Shown one piece after another: positions 56,101 to 63,921 of a stretch of 64,000 nucleotides of DNA. The notes below the pieces were generated by a model. The model was not told the origin of the DNA, made no database searches, and saw only the letters and a program-made list of their open reading frames with translations. Source of the stretch: Breviolum minutum Mf 1.05b.01 (taxonomy: Eukaryota > Sar > Dinophyceae > Suessiales > Symbiodiniaceae); contig DF239314.1 of assembly GCA_000507305.1 (NCBI GenBank), positions 80,239-144,238 on the forward strand, in the 5' to 3' direction. Both the position numbers and the translations under genes were made by a program. Each line of letters starts with the position of its first letter. Position 1 is the stretch's first letter.

Positions 56101-58008
56101 TTCACGGGCCATTGCGTCAGGGCCTGTTGCGGCCCGTTTCCTTTTCTTCTTCAATGAATCCATCCATTCCTGATACCCTATTGGTTGGTATTGCCACAAA
56201 GGTGTCTGAGGTAAAGTTGATTTGGCAAATTCAATTATAGGGTCCCAAAATTCCATAGGTGTCTCTCTATGTCTGTCCCATCGAGAAGCCCAAGCGGTGC
56301 CAAACCTATGAAACAGTTCTGTTAAGTCACCTATGTACTGTTCTTGCCTAACACTTTCTCCTATCTGAACTTGCTCTATGTTATCTACCCACACTTTATC
56401 TGGCTCTGCATGGATGATATTCGCTTTGGCATTTGGAAGGACGACCGGTTGATCTGGAATCCATTCACATGGCGGTTCAACAACGATTGCATAGTCTTCT
56501 GGATCGATGTCTACAACTTTAGTTGACACGGAATCGACTAACACCTGGATCGGTGCCGGTGGTTCACTCTGGAGGTCTCTAAAAATCACATGTGGATCAT
56601 CGATGCGACGTTGTTTTGCTTTTTGGACCCTTCTCTTGTTAAGGTCTGCTTCGTATTTTCTGAGTGCATTTTGGACTGCGTCTCGAACAATTTCTGCTGC
56701 TTCACAATTTGGTGGAAATTTTGGCAACTCTGGTAAATGAGGGTTTGTTTGTTCTTCCCACCAGTCTGAAAAACTCTTCCCAAAACCTGTTGCTCCCAAC
56801 ACAGATTGCCACAAGTGATCACGATGTTCTGCTTTGGCTGAATCAAACTGACATGAAGATTTTACAATGCGGACAAAATTTATCAATCTTCGAGTTTGTT
56901 TAAGCATTCTAGCATGTTGCAAGTCACTACCATGGAATTCTGGTTGGATTTCACCTTCCCTGGCTGGTTTTGGTGCTGCAGAAAATTCAGTAACCCATGT
57001 TACTTCTAATGTGTTACCCCTCCCTTTTTGACTGGTTAACAACTCAGGCTTAGAATTTTCTCTAAGTGTCTGGTCTATCCTACTTTCGAATCTTTGTGCC
57101 AAATCAGCATACCATTGCGTCATATCTTCGAAGGTGTTTGAAGTTGGCAATTGGTCTGCTAAAGGAGGAATATTCTTCCAATCGATTGGTGATGGCTGTT
57201 TCCATACTGGGAATGACGGTGGCCGACCTATATCATGGAAAACTGCTCTCAAAACAGCATGATCTGCAAACCAGTCTTCTTCTACAAACACATCTTTCAA
57301 ATATACTGCAAGTTCTGGACTGACGAACAAGTGGTCTTTGACCGTGGTATTTCTGCAAGTATTGGCGATTGGTTTGTTAAGTTTCTGTGCGGCCCATGCC
57401 TGTACATTAACCCATCCCATATCACACCATTCCTGCATTTTTGAAGTACCAGGAAGTTCTTGGTTAAAATCACCTCCAATATATCTAAGACCTGTGGATT
57501 GTTCTACTATCCTTTCATGAAGATATTGGCACAACGAATCTGTCTTTTCTTTTGTTGCGGCTGTTGTGGGTTGTTTTGCATGTCCATACACAATCCCTCC
57601 CTTAATCCAACGATTTTGTGCTAAGTGGCACACTGCATGGAAACGACCTTTCTTCCATTCATGTTCTGGCCATGTTTGTGTTAATGATCTGCCTGGTAAA
57701 TCACTAACGAAACAAACTCCTCTTTGCTTACCACCTGTTGATGACAAAGTGTCTGACTTTGGTGGTACGTCTGCTCCACAATGCATTTGATATCCTGTCT
57801 TTTGGACTTTTAATTCAAGCTGAAATTTTGTCTTCCCAGGCTTAGTAAGATGTGATTCACTTACAGCCCATATTGAACCCCCTGCCCCACGAGGTAACTT
57901 AGCAAAGACCCCTCCTTTTCCAAGTACCCCATTGGGGTTGATGCAACCTATCTGAATCTCTTCAGGACCCGGATTTGCTGCTTCCCCAAAACGACATACA
58001 AATGCCAA
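53170..58008 (-). CDS. Retroelement ORF2: endonuclease, reverse transcriptase, CCHC finger, RNase H
   Basis: This open frame has 1612 codons and no ATG before the catalytic core. Its first codon is given as TTG only because the frame runs through from the TGA at 58066-58068. An APE-like endonuclease covers about residues 18-270 (N24, E51, GGDFN with D180 and N182, and DH at 249-250). The reverse transcriptase covers about 600-950, with GPDAMAREDLL, motif A IDLVKAF (D755), motif B GFAEGDALS and motif C SYVDN (D848, N849). A finger C-x2-C-x7-H-x4-C starts at C1161. RNase H spans about 1240-1395 with FTDGG (D1246), RAEIVAL, IDND and GNEIADA (D1389), so all four acidic residues are present. Residues 1400-1612 are an unrecognised extension. 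NPGP at residues 12-15 is a possible 2A-like skip site. The product would nick target DNA and copy the element RNA into it. Confidence 0.93.
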   Translation of the reverse strand: MAFVCRFGEAANPGPEEIQIGCINPNGVLGKGGVFAKLPRGAGGSIWAVSESHLTKPGKTKFQLELKVQKTGYQMHCGADVPPKSDTLSSTGGKQRGVCFVSDLPGRSLTQTWPEHEWKKGRFHAVCHLAQNRWIKGGIVYGHAKQPTTAATKEKTDSLCQYLHERIVEQSTGLRYIGGDFNQELPGTSKMQEWCDMGWVNVQAWAAQKLNKPIANTCRNTTVKDHLFVSPELAVYLKDVFVEEDWFADHAVLRAVFHDIGRPPSFPVWKQPSPIDWKNIPPLADQLPTSNTFEDMTQWYADLAQRFESRIDQTLRENSKPELLTSQKGRGNTLEVTWVTEFSAAPKPAREGEIQPEFHGSDLQHARMLKQTRRLINFVRIVKSSCQFDSAKAEHRDHLWQSVLGATGFGKSFSDWWEEQTNPHLPELPKFPPNCEAAEIVRDAVQNALRKYEADLNKRRVQKAKQRRIDDPHVIFRDLQSEPPAPIQVLVDSVSTKVVDIDPEDYAIVVEPPCEWIPDQPVVLPNAKANIIHAEPDKVWVDNIEQVQIGESVRQEQYIGDLTELFHRFGTAWASRWDRHRETPMEFWDPIIEFAKSTLPQTPLWQYQPIGYQEWMDSLKKKRKRAATGPDAMAREDLLRMPKDLVLELLRIFEQIESGKPWPQQLVLGFVVSLEKINSAKTTNDFRPITVFAVAYRNWGSIRAKQILQFLQSVSPATCTGNLPGKQASQVWMGVQMEIEEAVLSGKRVSGAVIDLVKAFNLLPRSPIFAALSSLGVSPKILGAWNRALFQMHRRFKIRGSVGPPVGSCTGFAEGDALSVTAMLAANLICHQWVAHKCTQATLWSYVDNIEITSQSAQTTETCLEQLQQFAKVMDVEIDQNKTYLWSIDPEERKAFKSSGLVVKTWARDLGGHVQYCQCPTNSTITKKADKMGPLWQKLAMSLAPYTQKLRAIVVKAWPLVLHAVGSVHLPDDFYVPLRSGALKGLKCSRSGTSAIMHFSLVENPKNDPQFHAIVATVLMFRQIHNPETAAYMFSRVLERTKLRPAPGPCSVLINRLFQVGWRWKIRTEFLDHQNRVIDLFAASAQELKFRLVQGWQDRVQGVCAKRKTLQGLHQTSPILTTSGMHKWSPEEVALLRTSLNGTFFTQDYFSKQKRESSSTCKHCNSPDSQMHRHWECPAFATCRKHVNSEQIENIKSLSPAISVHGWMPEPPSLRPLQQALSDLDLGTKQHESGFGKHTDIWLFTDGGCRAPTSPLCKLGSWGVAIGSLEQQIIKPLSCGVLPGLVHTAVRAEIVALISACEYAIKVEGMISFAIDNDLVFNRMTRFAKSECHIKPNQKDSDLWQPLCDLVRRIKHRIDVIVKVVSHQNFSLLEDDAELWCCKGNEIADALATHAVFSAPHVWELWLKLQKDIVTIHTLRETIHTTIVQVGKQAVRTKQTVIDEDKAPRPARICQRDLVVMKPLPTVTSVPRRYQIDGPGKFLDWWNSLFDENREAKLVSLFQINALYEDAKMPTLKYSNSSKRWSTNPTQPRQGNFVTRTNSLSRFLQGMYMAANEPCKVMHIKPNSECIQFWTQCFSFQIRIEAWERSEALLQENQAVFRKVNSLRGVDI

Positions 58009-58065
58009 AACTACGAAAAACCACCAAATGTGTAGGTGGCGTTGTTGACTCAGCTGACTGCCGAG
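57964..58065 (-). other. 2A-like junction between ORF1 and ORF2
   Basis: After the TGA the frame stays open for 19 codons before the ORF2 start used here. It contains the hydrophobic run IWWFFVVLAFVC followed by RFGEAANPGP. Known 2A peptides have a hydrophobic helix and end in D-x-E-x-N-P-G-P, where translation skips between G and P. Here NPGP is exact, but the D-x-E positions read G-E-A. Such peptides are known at the N-terminus of other APE-type elements (trypanosome L1Tc, sea urchin STR). Activity here is inferred. Confidence 0.6.
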
Positions 58066-58068
58066 TCA
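58066..58068 (-). other. In-frame TGA separating ORF1 and ORF2
   Basis: Context CAT GAA TGA CTC GGC on the minus strand. It is the only stop in 3204 codons of one frame. It is either a recoding (readthrough) stop or a recent nonsense change. Confidence 0.9.
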
Positions 58069-61000
58069 TTCATGCCTGCTTCTTTTGGCAAATAGCATTT
58101 CAATCCGCTGCATTTGTTCCTCCAGTTTGGAGTCTAGGAACACTTGCAACGACCCCTGCTGTTTTTCGACTTTCTGATCTACTGTCTGAATCTGACTGTA
58201 CATTGCTTGATTGTGCTGACTCTGTTGTTGCTGGAATTGCTGCATTGATGTTGCCATCTGTTGCATTTGCGATTCAAGCTCATGCACTCTGTTCTCAACA
58301 TCGTCTGTCATGCTCTCATCTGATTTTTCTTGGATCTTCTTCTCTATAACTGCTTCGAGGTTTGACTGAATTGCTGCTATCTGACCTACTGAAATCTCTT
58401 TGGCATTGGGAGCTGCACTTTGCCACGGGTCTCTGTGTCTCCATGGATCTGGCAAACCTTTCTGTGCATCCAACTGCCACGGCTGACCCTTTTGCTGCAA
58501 AGTCTGGAGAGTCTTCTGGGATGCTACTACTCCACTTGGCACTTCACGGGACACTTCAACTCCTGACGATTCTGGTGTTATGAGTACATCACCATGGGCC
58601 AGTTGATAAATCCAATGACTTGGTTCCTCCGATGCCTGCACCAACCAAACCATCCCAGAACGATCTTGGGTCTGTCCCTGCGGGCCCACCGGTCTGGCGG
58701 GCCATTGCCATTTCTGAAAGATGGCTGCCAACGACTGCTTAGTTGACCCATATGGTATGGGAGCCAAACGATACTTGCGAAGGTCTGTCCCCACCAAAAA
58801 CTGCAGGTCTGGACGATGAGCTTGATGAACTTTCTCTGCATCTTGGTTTTCTACACGTAGCCCATATCTATCGCCACTTCTCACCAGTGATGTTGGGATA
58901 TCAGTGGTTTGCTTTGCCAGAGTGGCTTCACCATAGGATTTTTGATGCAGCCACACCACTTGATAGAGGTGACTAGGCTGTCGGCCATTGCTACTTCTTG
59001 GTTCGAAGTACCTACCATTCATTCCGCTGTTCATCACCAACTGCTCTGCAACGGATGCTTTGGCACGAATGCTGACAGCAAACAATGTGGAATCTTTTAC
59101 TGCTGTTTTAGCCAGCTTGTTGTTGAGATACTGCCTATCCCACACATCCATGATATTTTGGGGGTCGATCTGGTCAAAAGGTGCTTGGGACAACAGCGTC
59201 TTCACAGGTTTTTCAATGAAATCTTCCCATGTCTCCCCAAACTGGTCTTTGTACACCAACACTTTGATGACCATGTTATCAACTTCTTGAACTGCCAAAC
59301 ACTGCGCTGGAATGTTCCTAGCAACTTCTTTGTTACCCAATTGAATCATTGCACATGTGATCAACATCGGCTCATTGGTGGCTTTACACGTCAAAGGCAC
59401 ACGAACCAGGCTATGTTGTCTTGGCAGTCTCGGGTCATTATGCTCTATTACCAACAATCCTAATCCCTCTTTAGACACCGCATTGTTGACTGCAAAGTAC
59501 GGCAATGCTTCTTCTATGTTGGCTAGAATGACCCCTTGGTTGGTTCCATGGACTTGAGTGGAGGATATCTGGCTTAGTTCTACTCCATCAATCTGCTTAA
59601 ACACTGCATGCGGAATTGCAAGTTGATTTGACTTCAACTGCACGACTGGTGTACTTCCCTTTTTGTTTTTGTTTTGCTTGGACCCAAAGGACTTACCTGC
59701 TGCAGCTCTTGCTTTAATCATTGTTTGCAACTCACTTGCCAAAACGATTTGTAGCGGAGGCTTGTGCAGGTTGGCTCTTGCTTTCAGGTCTGACCATGGT
59801 TTTGGCGATCTCAAAATCTGTTCAATCACACTGGGCCCCAAAGCTTGTTTGATTTGCATGGAGCATTCTTCAATTCTATTCTCGTGTACTCCATGTTCTG
59901 CTAACAATGCTTTGAATGCATCTCCTTGGGCTGCTCCTCCAAACTTCAAGTTCATACATGAGTGGACATGACGATTTTCTCTCGTGAGCTCTTGATGGAA
60001 CACAACTCTCCATTCAACTGCTTGTTGATCCGAGAAAGGAGCTACAGCTGGAAGTCCCATCAATTTTGCATGTACCCACGCCACTGCTTGAAAACCACAA
60101 TCATGTTCAAATTCGTGGGGAATTCTTTCTCCATGTACTTGACTTTGATCCAATGGCCAAAACTCTCTACACATGATTTCTAGCATCGGCTTAAATGCTT
60201 GATCGGTTTCAACAAGGACCTGGTTTTCTTGGACTGTGATCGCAACTGGTGTCCAATGTTGCTGGTGTAGAACCACTGATCCAACTGTCTTGGCTGTCAT
60301 GAAAGATTGTTCTGCCATTTGGATTATGAACCTTCCCAGTGCTATGTATCCATCTGGATTATCTTGAATATACACATGTTCTTTGATTTGGCCTGGGAAC
60401 TCTGCTTCAATGGTCTGTAAATAGAAGTGCATTTCATCATTCGCGACCCATCCCTGTTGTTTCCATAACACTTCCCCTCTGGTCCGAAAAATGGATGTCA
60501 GTCGGTCCACATCAAAAGAAACTGGTTCAACTTCTTCTTCAAACCTGACAACTCTTTGGGGTTTAGTGTCTTCTTCATTGATTCTACGCCCTAGCCAATC
60601 TTTCGGAACGACATTCGGAATGATCTTCTGTTCGGCACGAATTAATGCATTGACTTCTGTTGGCGGAACGAAGACTGTGCATGGGCTTTGCTGACCATCA
60701 TGGATTGTCTGAACCCCAATGTGGTCTCTTATTGTATGGCTCTCACTATGATCCAACTCTACGTTCTTATCACGGGGTTTTTCTAGACCAAGTGAGGCCA
60801 TGGGGCTTGAGCCACCGCACCCATTGTTTGGCGCCCCACTCTGGTCCTCTGCTCCTACACTTTCATGTTTCCTTTTCTTATTCGAATTTGTTTCGAATCC
60901 GGGAACCCCACCTTTCTGAAATTCGTCTTGTTGATTGAAGTTTCCAATCTCTTCTTTCCCAAAGTGGGACATGATGGCTTGGTCTAATTTATCCAGTGAT

Positions 61001-62781
61001 TCACTGCTGGATACTTGGTCATTGGATGATGTCTTTGAATCTTCAACCCTAACATCTTGTTTGCTTTCTTCTGTTTCTGCTTTGGGAACAGTGGCCCCTT
61101 CATTCCAAGGCTCCGTTTTGGGAACAGTGGCCCCTTCATTCCAAGGCTCCGTTTTGGGGACAGTGGCCCCTTCATTCAACGGCTCCGTTTCAGACCACTT
61201 TTTTTCATCCAAAGGCTCCGTTTTGGGATTCACCCTTCCAACCTGTAGGGACGACATTCCCGTTTTCACGTTTTGTCTTTGTTGTTTGGGGATGACTTCT
61301 TGTGCAACTATCTTGTGAAATTCTTCAATCGGTTCCCCAATAAGGTCCCATGCAATTTCAAATCTCTTGAGGTACTCATTTTTGTCTTGGTCTGTCAATT
61401 CCAACCATTCATCCCTGATTTCCAACAACTTCTTCCCAAATTGTTTCAACGTTTCTTTGGGGTCAATTGGTTCAATGCCGAATTTCTTTTGGATTTGATG
61501 AAGTACGTTGGCATAAACCCACAACCCTTGGATAGGCGATGCACACTGTCCTACTCCCGCAAGTTCTAATCTGACTGAGTTTGGGGTATTTCCAACCACT
61601 AGTGGTGATGCTCCATTTGCAAGGGCTACTTCCCCCGGGTGTAGGTGACGAAGGTTTTGTACCTTATACCCTCCCATATCAGATTCCCCGGAAATTGGCA
61701 CTAACTGGGCATACAATCCACGTTCTTCGATTCTGGCACTACTAAACCCTGATGCCCTACATCCACATTTGCAATCTTTCACTTGCGACCCCCATGAATG
61801 CGTGGCCGTTGGCATTGGGGAGGAATATTGCACCATGTGTTTCTGAATGCCTTCTTTAGAGTTGTAGAACTGACGCAGCTCATACAAATCTAACGCTAAC
61901 TCTTCTTCTTGGGCTTTATTCATCTTATGTAGCTTCGGAAAAACATGGACGAGGCTTGGTGCAAATGCAATATTTGGGAATGATGGGATGACTGTCTGGC
62001 CTAACGATGGGTGTGTGAGTACTCCCCACCACCTTGACCTCTTGGCAGGCCACAACTCATGCAAATGCAATTGCTTTTGGCTTAGGTGATATCCTGTCTG
62101 ATCTACGAAGGTTTGCAAGACACCTTGAAACCATTCTGCGTTCTCTGCAGTTGGAGTGCACTCCAACATGACCATTGGTGATTGCATCAGGTGAGCTGCA
62201 CACAAAGTTCCGACTAGCGACTGTGCTCGTGGATCCTTACCCCCTTGTTGATCTCCTAATTTGCTCCATGGTTGGCACGACACTCCTGCTGATAAGCAAC
62301 TGCGGTGTTGCTTGGACAACTTCTGCACTGTTGACGAAAACTGAATGTCACCTGTGATTACGTTACGCCCTTGATTGTGAAGCCATTGACAAAACTTGAT
62401 GTTCTTATCATTGCATGCTACAATCTTCGCCCCACATGCAGCATAGCCCTGATCTACGATTCCCAAACCAGCACAAATTTCAGTCACACTCGTAAGTTGA
62501 TCCAATGAAAAAGGTCGATGTCCGGTTACTGACGTCTGATCTGTCATCTGAAGCCAAATCTGTCCATTGACTACTTTCTTTTGCACCCGGAAAAGTGTCA
62601 CCACATGATGGCCAGTAGGAATCTTCACATCTGTCATACATTGTTGTTTGTGAATAACCGATTGTATGGCAGAAAAACCTGGAGCTTGAAGATGAACTCG
62701 CACTACCACATCCAGAATTGAACCTTCGGATACTTCATGAAACCATGGCTCTAAAAACAACCCACTTGAATCACCCGTCAT
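58066..62781 (-). CDS. Retroelement ORF1: C5 DNA methyltransferase plus Ulp1/C48-like peptidase and coiled coil
   Basis: 1571 codons from an ATG, 64 nt inside the element. Residues about 98-430 form a cytosine-C5 methyltransferase: motif I EICAGLGIVDQGYAACGAK, motif IV SAGVSCQPWSKLG with catalytic C169, motif VI LECTPTAEN (E207), motif VIII AKRSRWWGVL, motif IX NLRHLHPGEVALANGASP, and motif X with GVGQCASPIQG. A cysteine cluster, CKCGC, lies at 337-341. Residues 532-567 are three copies of a 12-residue unit (GATVPKTEPWNE type). A basic KKRKHE near 635 may be a nuclear signal. Residues 775-905 fit a C48 (Ulp1-type) cysteine peptidase: W778, H842-W843, D860 and DCG with C895. The end (about 1495-1565) is a Q-rich coiled coil that may bind RNA or self-associate. 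Residues 905-1490 are not recognised. The likely role is to methylate new element DNA or target chromatin, and perhaps to process SUMO-like tags or its own polyprotein. Confidence 0.9.
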   Translation of the reverse strand: MTGDSSGLFLEPWFHEVSEGSILDVVVRVHLQAPGFSAIQSVIHKQQCMTDVKIPTGHHVVTLFRVQKKVVNGQIWLQMTDQTSVTGHRPFSLDQLTSVTEICAGLGIVDQGYAACGAKIVACNDKNIKFCQWLHNQGRNVITGDIQFSSTVQKLSKQHRSCLSAGVSCQPWSKLGDQQGGKDPRAQSLVGTLCAAHLMQSPMVMLECTPTAENAEWFQGVLQTFVDQTGYHLSQKQLHLHELWPAKRSRWWGVLTHPSLGQTVIPSFPNIAFAPSLVHVFPKLHKMNKAQEEELALDLYELRQFYNSKEGIQKHMVQYSSPMPTATHSWGSQVKDCKCGCRASGFSSARIEERGLYAQLVPISGESDMGGYKVQNLRHLHPGEVALANGASPLVVGNTPNSVRLELAGVGQCASPIQGLWVYANVLHQIQKKFGIEPIDPKETLKQFGKKLLEIRDEWLELTDQDKNEYLKRFEIAWDLIGEPIEEFHKIVAQEVIPKQQRQNVKTGMSSLQVGRVNPKTEPLDEKKWSETEPLNEGATVPKTEPWNEGATVPKTEPWNEGATVPKAETEESKQDVRVEDSKTSSNDQVSSSESLDKLDQAIMSHFGKEEIGNFNQQDEFQKGGVPGFETNSNKKRKHESVGAEDQSGAPNNGCGGSSPMASLGLEKPRDKNVELDHSESHTIRDHIGVQTIHDGQQSPCTVFVPPTEVNALIRAEQKIIPNVVPKDWLGRRINEEDTKPQRVVRFEEEVEPVSFDVDRLTSIFRTRGEVLWKQQGWVANDEMHFYLQTIEAEFPGQIKEHVYIQDNPDGYIALGRFIIQMAEQSFMTAKTVGSVVLHQQHWTPVAITVQENQVLVETDQAFKPMLEIMCREFWPLDQSQVHGERIPHEFEHDCGFQAVAWVHAKLMGLPAVAPFSDQQAVEWRVVFHQELTRENRHVHSCMNLKFGGAAQGDAFKALLAEHGVHENRIEECSMQIKQALGPSVIEQILRSPKPWSDLKARANLHKPPLQIVLASELQTMIKARAAAGKSFGSKQNKNKKGSTPVVQLKSNQLAIPHAVFKQIDGVELSQISSTQVHGTNQGVILANIEEALPYFAVNNAVSKEGLGLLVIEHNDPRLPRQHSLVRVPLTCKATNEPMLITCAMIQLGNKEVARNIPAQCLAVQEVDNMVIKVLVYKDQFGETWEDFIEKPVKTLLSQAPFDQIDPQNIMDVWDRQYLNNKLAKTAVKDSTLFAVSIRAKASVAEQLVMNSGMNGRYFEPRSSNGRQPSHLYQVVWLHQKSYGEATLAKQTTDIPTSLVRSGDRYGLRVENQDAEKVHQAHRPDLQFLVGTDLRKYRLAPIPYGSTKQSLAAIFQKWQWPARPVGPQGQTQDRSGMVWLVQASEEPSHWIYQLAHGDVLITPESSGVEVSREVPSGVVASQKTLQTLQQKGQPWQLDAQKGLPDPWRHRDPWQSAAPNAKEISVGQIAAIQSNLEAVIEKKIQEKSDESMTDDVENRVHELESQMQQMATSMQQFQQQQSQHNQAMYSQIQTVDQKVEKQQGSLQVFLDSKLEEQMQRIEMLFAKRSRHE
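61081..61221 (-). repeat. 36-bp coding tandem repeat in ORF1
   Basis: Three near-identical 36-bp units (61081-61116, 61117-61152, 61153-61188), then a degenerate 33-bp unit to 61221. It encodes acidic TEPWNEGATVPK-type repeats in the linker between the methyltransferase and peptidase domains. Confidence 0.9.
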
Positions 62782-62845
62782 TGGACTACCCTCCCAATCT
62801 TCAGTAGGAGCAGTTCACCTACTGGCAGGCTTTTGGGCCGAAACT

Positions 62846-62859
62846 TTACTAAACCATCA
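62846..62859. repeat. Target-site duplication, 5' side of the retroelement
   Basis: TTACTAAACCATCA, a perfect copy of 53077-53090. Confidence 0.85.
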
Positions 62860-62905
62860 TTTGGGGGCCCAGGTCGGGTGAGGTCGCTATAATTTGACCA
62901 GAGTA
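62846..62905. repeat. R6 repeat, right part, interrupted by the retroelement
   Basis: TTACTAAACCATCATTTGGG then GAGGTCGCTATAATTTGACC. It continues the R6 sequence that breaks off at 53090. Confidence 0.8.
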
Positions 62906-62944
62906 ATGATCCCTGATGTTAGACTTTGGTGACTCATCCTTTCA

Positions 62945-63015
62945 TCCAGCGCCAGGCCTCGCTAAGACTTGCACCCTTCCGTAGCTTTCCAGCAGCCATG
63001 ACCTCAACTTCTAGC
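62945..63015 (-). CDS. Possible exon, strand not certain
   Basis: The minus strand reads VMAAGKLRKGASLSEAWRWM after an AG|G acceptor (TTGAG|GTCATG), so it could be a start or internal exon. The plus strand also offers MTSTSSGETAPVFDDKQRRG from an ATG at 62999. The minus reading agrees with the direction of the other genes. The family is not recognised. Confidence 0.3.
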
Positions 63016-63084
63016 GGGGAAACGGCACCGGTTTTTGACGACAAACAACGAAGGGGAAACGGTTTTGGAGGCATATTCAAAAAT

Positions 63085-63200
63085 CCCATAGGATCCATCG
63101 GACGATTGTATATATTTACCATTATTTACCTACATTTACCATAAATGTTAGGCCAAAGGTAGGTAAATCTACCATACATACCAGACTTGGATCCTATGGG
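63085..63200. repeat. R7 foldback element
   Basis: CCCATAGGATCCATCGGACG and ATTTACCTACATTTACCATA at the left; GGTAGGTAAATCTACCATAC and GATCCTATGGG at the right. Confidence 0.75.
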
Positions 63201-63819
63201 TTAATGACAGAAAAATGGTATTCCCAAATACCTATATACTATCTGTTAGTGCCGGTTTGCACTTTCAGCTTGCCAGATGCAAAGGAGGCATCTTTGATGG
63301 GGGAGTGAGTTCATGGAGGGTTCTAGCGGCCCCCAATTTTGCATGATTCAAAGTTCCTACTTGAAAAATAGTCTTTGGTGATAACCTTTTTTTTTGATGG
63401 TCGACTTGTACTTCCAGGGTTTTCAAAAAAAAACACCTCCAAAAAACCCCGGATCCATACCCCCCAATAATTTGTAGGTTTAAATGCTTTTGAATTATAG
63501 TGATAATAACTTCTGCTCCCCAGCTTACTAAATCTTACTAAGGACTTACCCTTCCCCCCCTAATCATGGAAGTTAAAAATGGGTCCCTCCAATAGTAGTT
63601 ACCTTTCAAATACAGCTAAGTTCCACTGAACCGTGTTTATGGGAGGAAGGGTATAATAATCATACTATATCTAATAGTCTATATCTATGATCACCCCATC
63701 CATTGTTTGCAATCGCAAAAAAAAAGCTTTCAGGTTCCAATTTCCAGGAAGAGGCCCAGGAAATTGAACGAATGGAATCTGAACAGGGATAGATTGCAAA
63801 CGCATAGATTCAGGTATAC

Positions 63820-63921
63820 CCTCTAGTAAACTAACATGGCTAGCTGGAAAATCGCCATTTTTACTAGGAGATGCATCTTCAAAGGGTCGATTTTCCATCG
63901 CGATGTTAGTTTACCGGGGTG
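63820..63921. repeat. R5 variant foldback (TAAACTAACAT type)
   Basis: CCCTCTAGTAAACTAACATG at the left; CGCGATGTTAGTTTACCGGG at the right. Confidence 0.8.

Larger units (their letters stand above)
53091..62845 (-). mobile_element. Complete APE-type non-LTR retroelement carrying a DNA methyltransferase
   Basis: The element is 9755 bp, bounded by perfect 14-bp direct repeats. Read 5' to 3' on the minus strand it has a 64-nt leader, ORF1 (DNA methyltransferase, C48-like peptidase, coiled coil), an in-frame TGA, ORF2 (endonuclease, reverse transcriptase, CCHC finger, RNase H) and a 79-nt trailer. The 3' end is a short repeat, with GCAAAAAG occurring twice in the last 22 bases instead of poly(A). 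From the ORF1 ATG to the ORF2 stop is 9612 nt, an exact multiple of three, broken by one stop only. Methyltransferase-bearing retrotransposons are known from dinoflagellates and charophyte algae. The intact frames and perfect duplication indicate a recent insertion. Confidence 0.92.

Noticed and set aside
53170-62781. Plus-strand open frames inside the retroelement
   Set aside because: They are shadows of the two long minus-strand frames and carry no recognisable domains.
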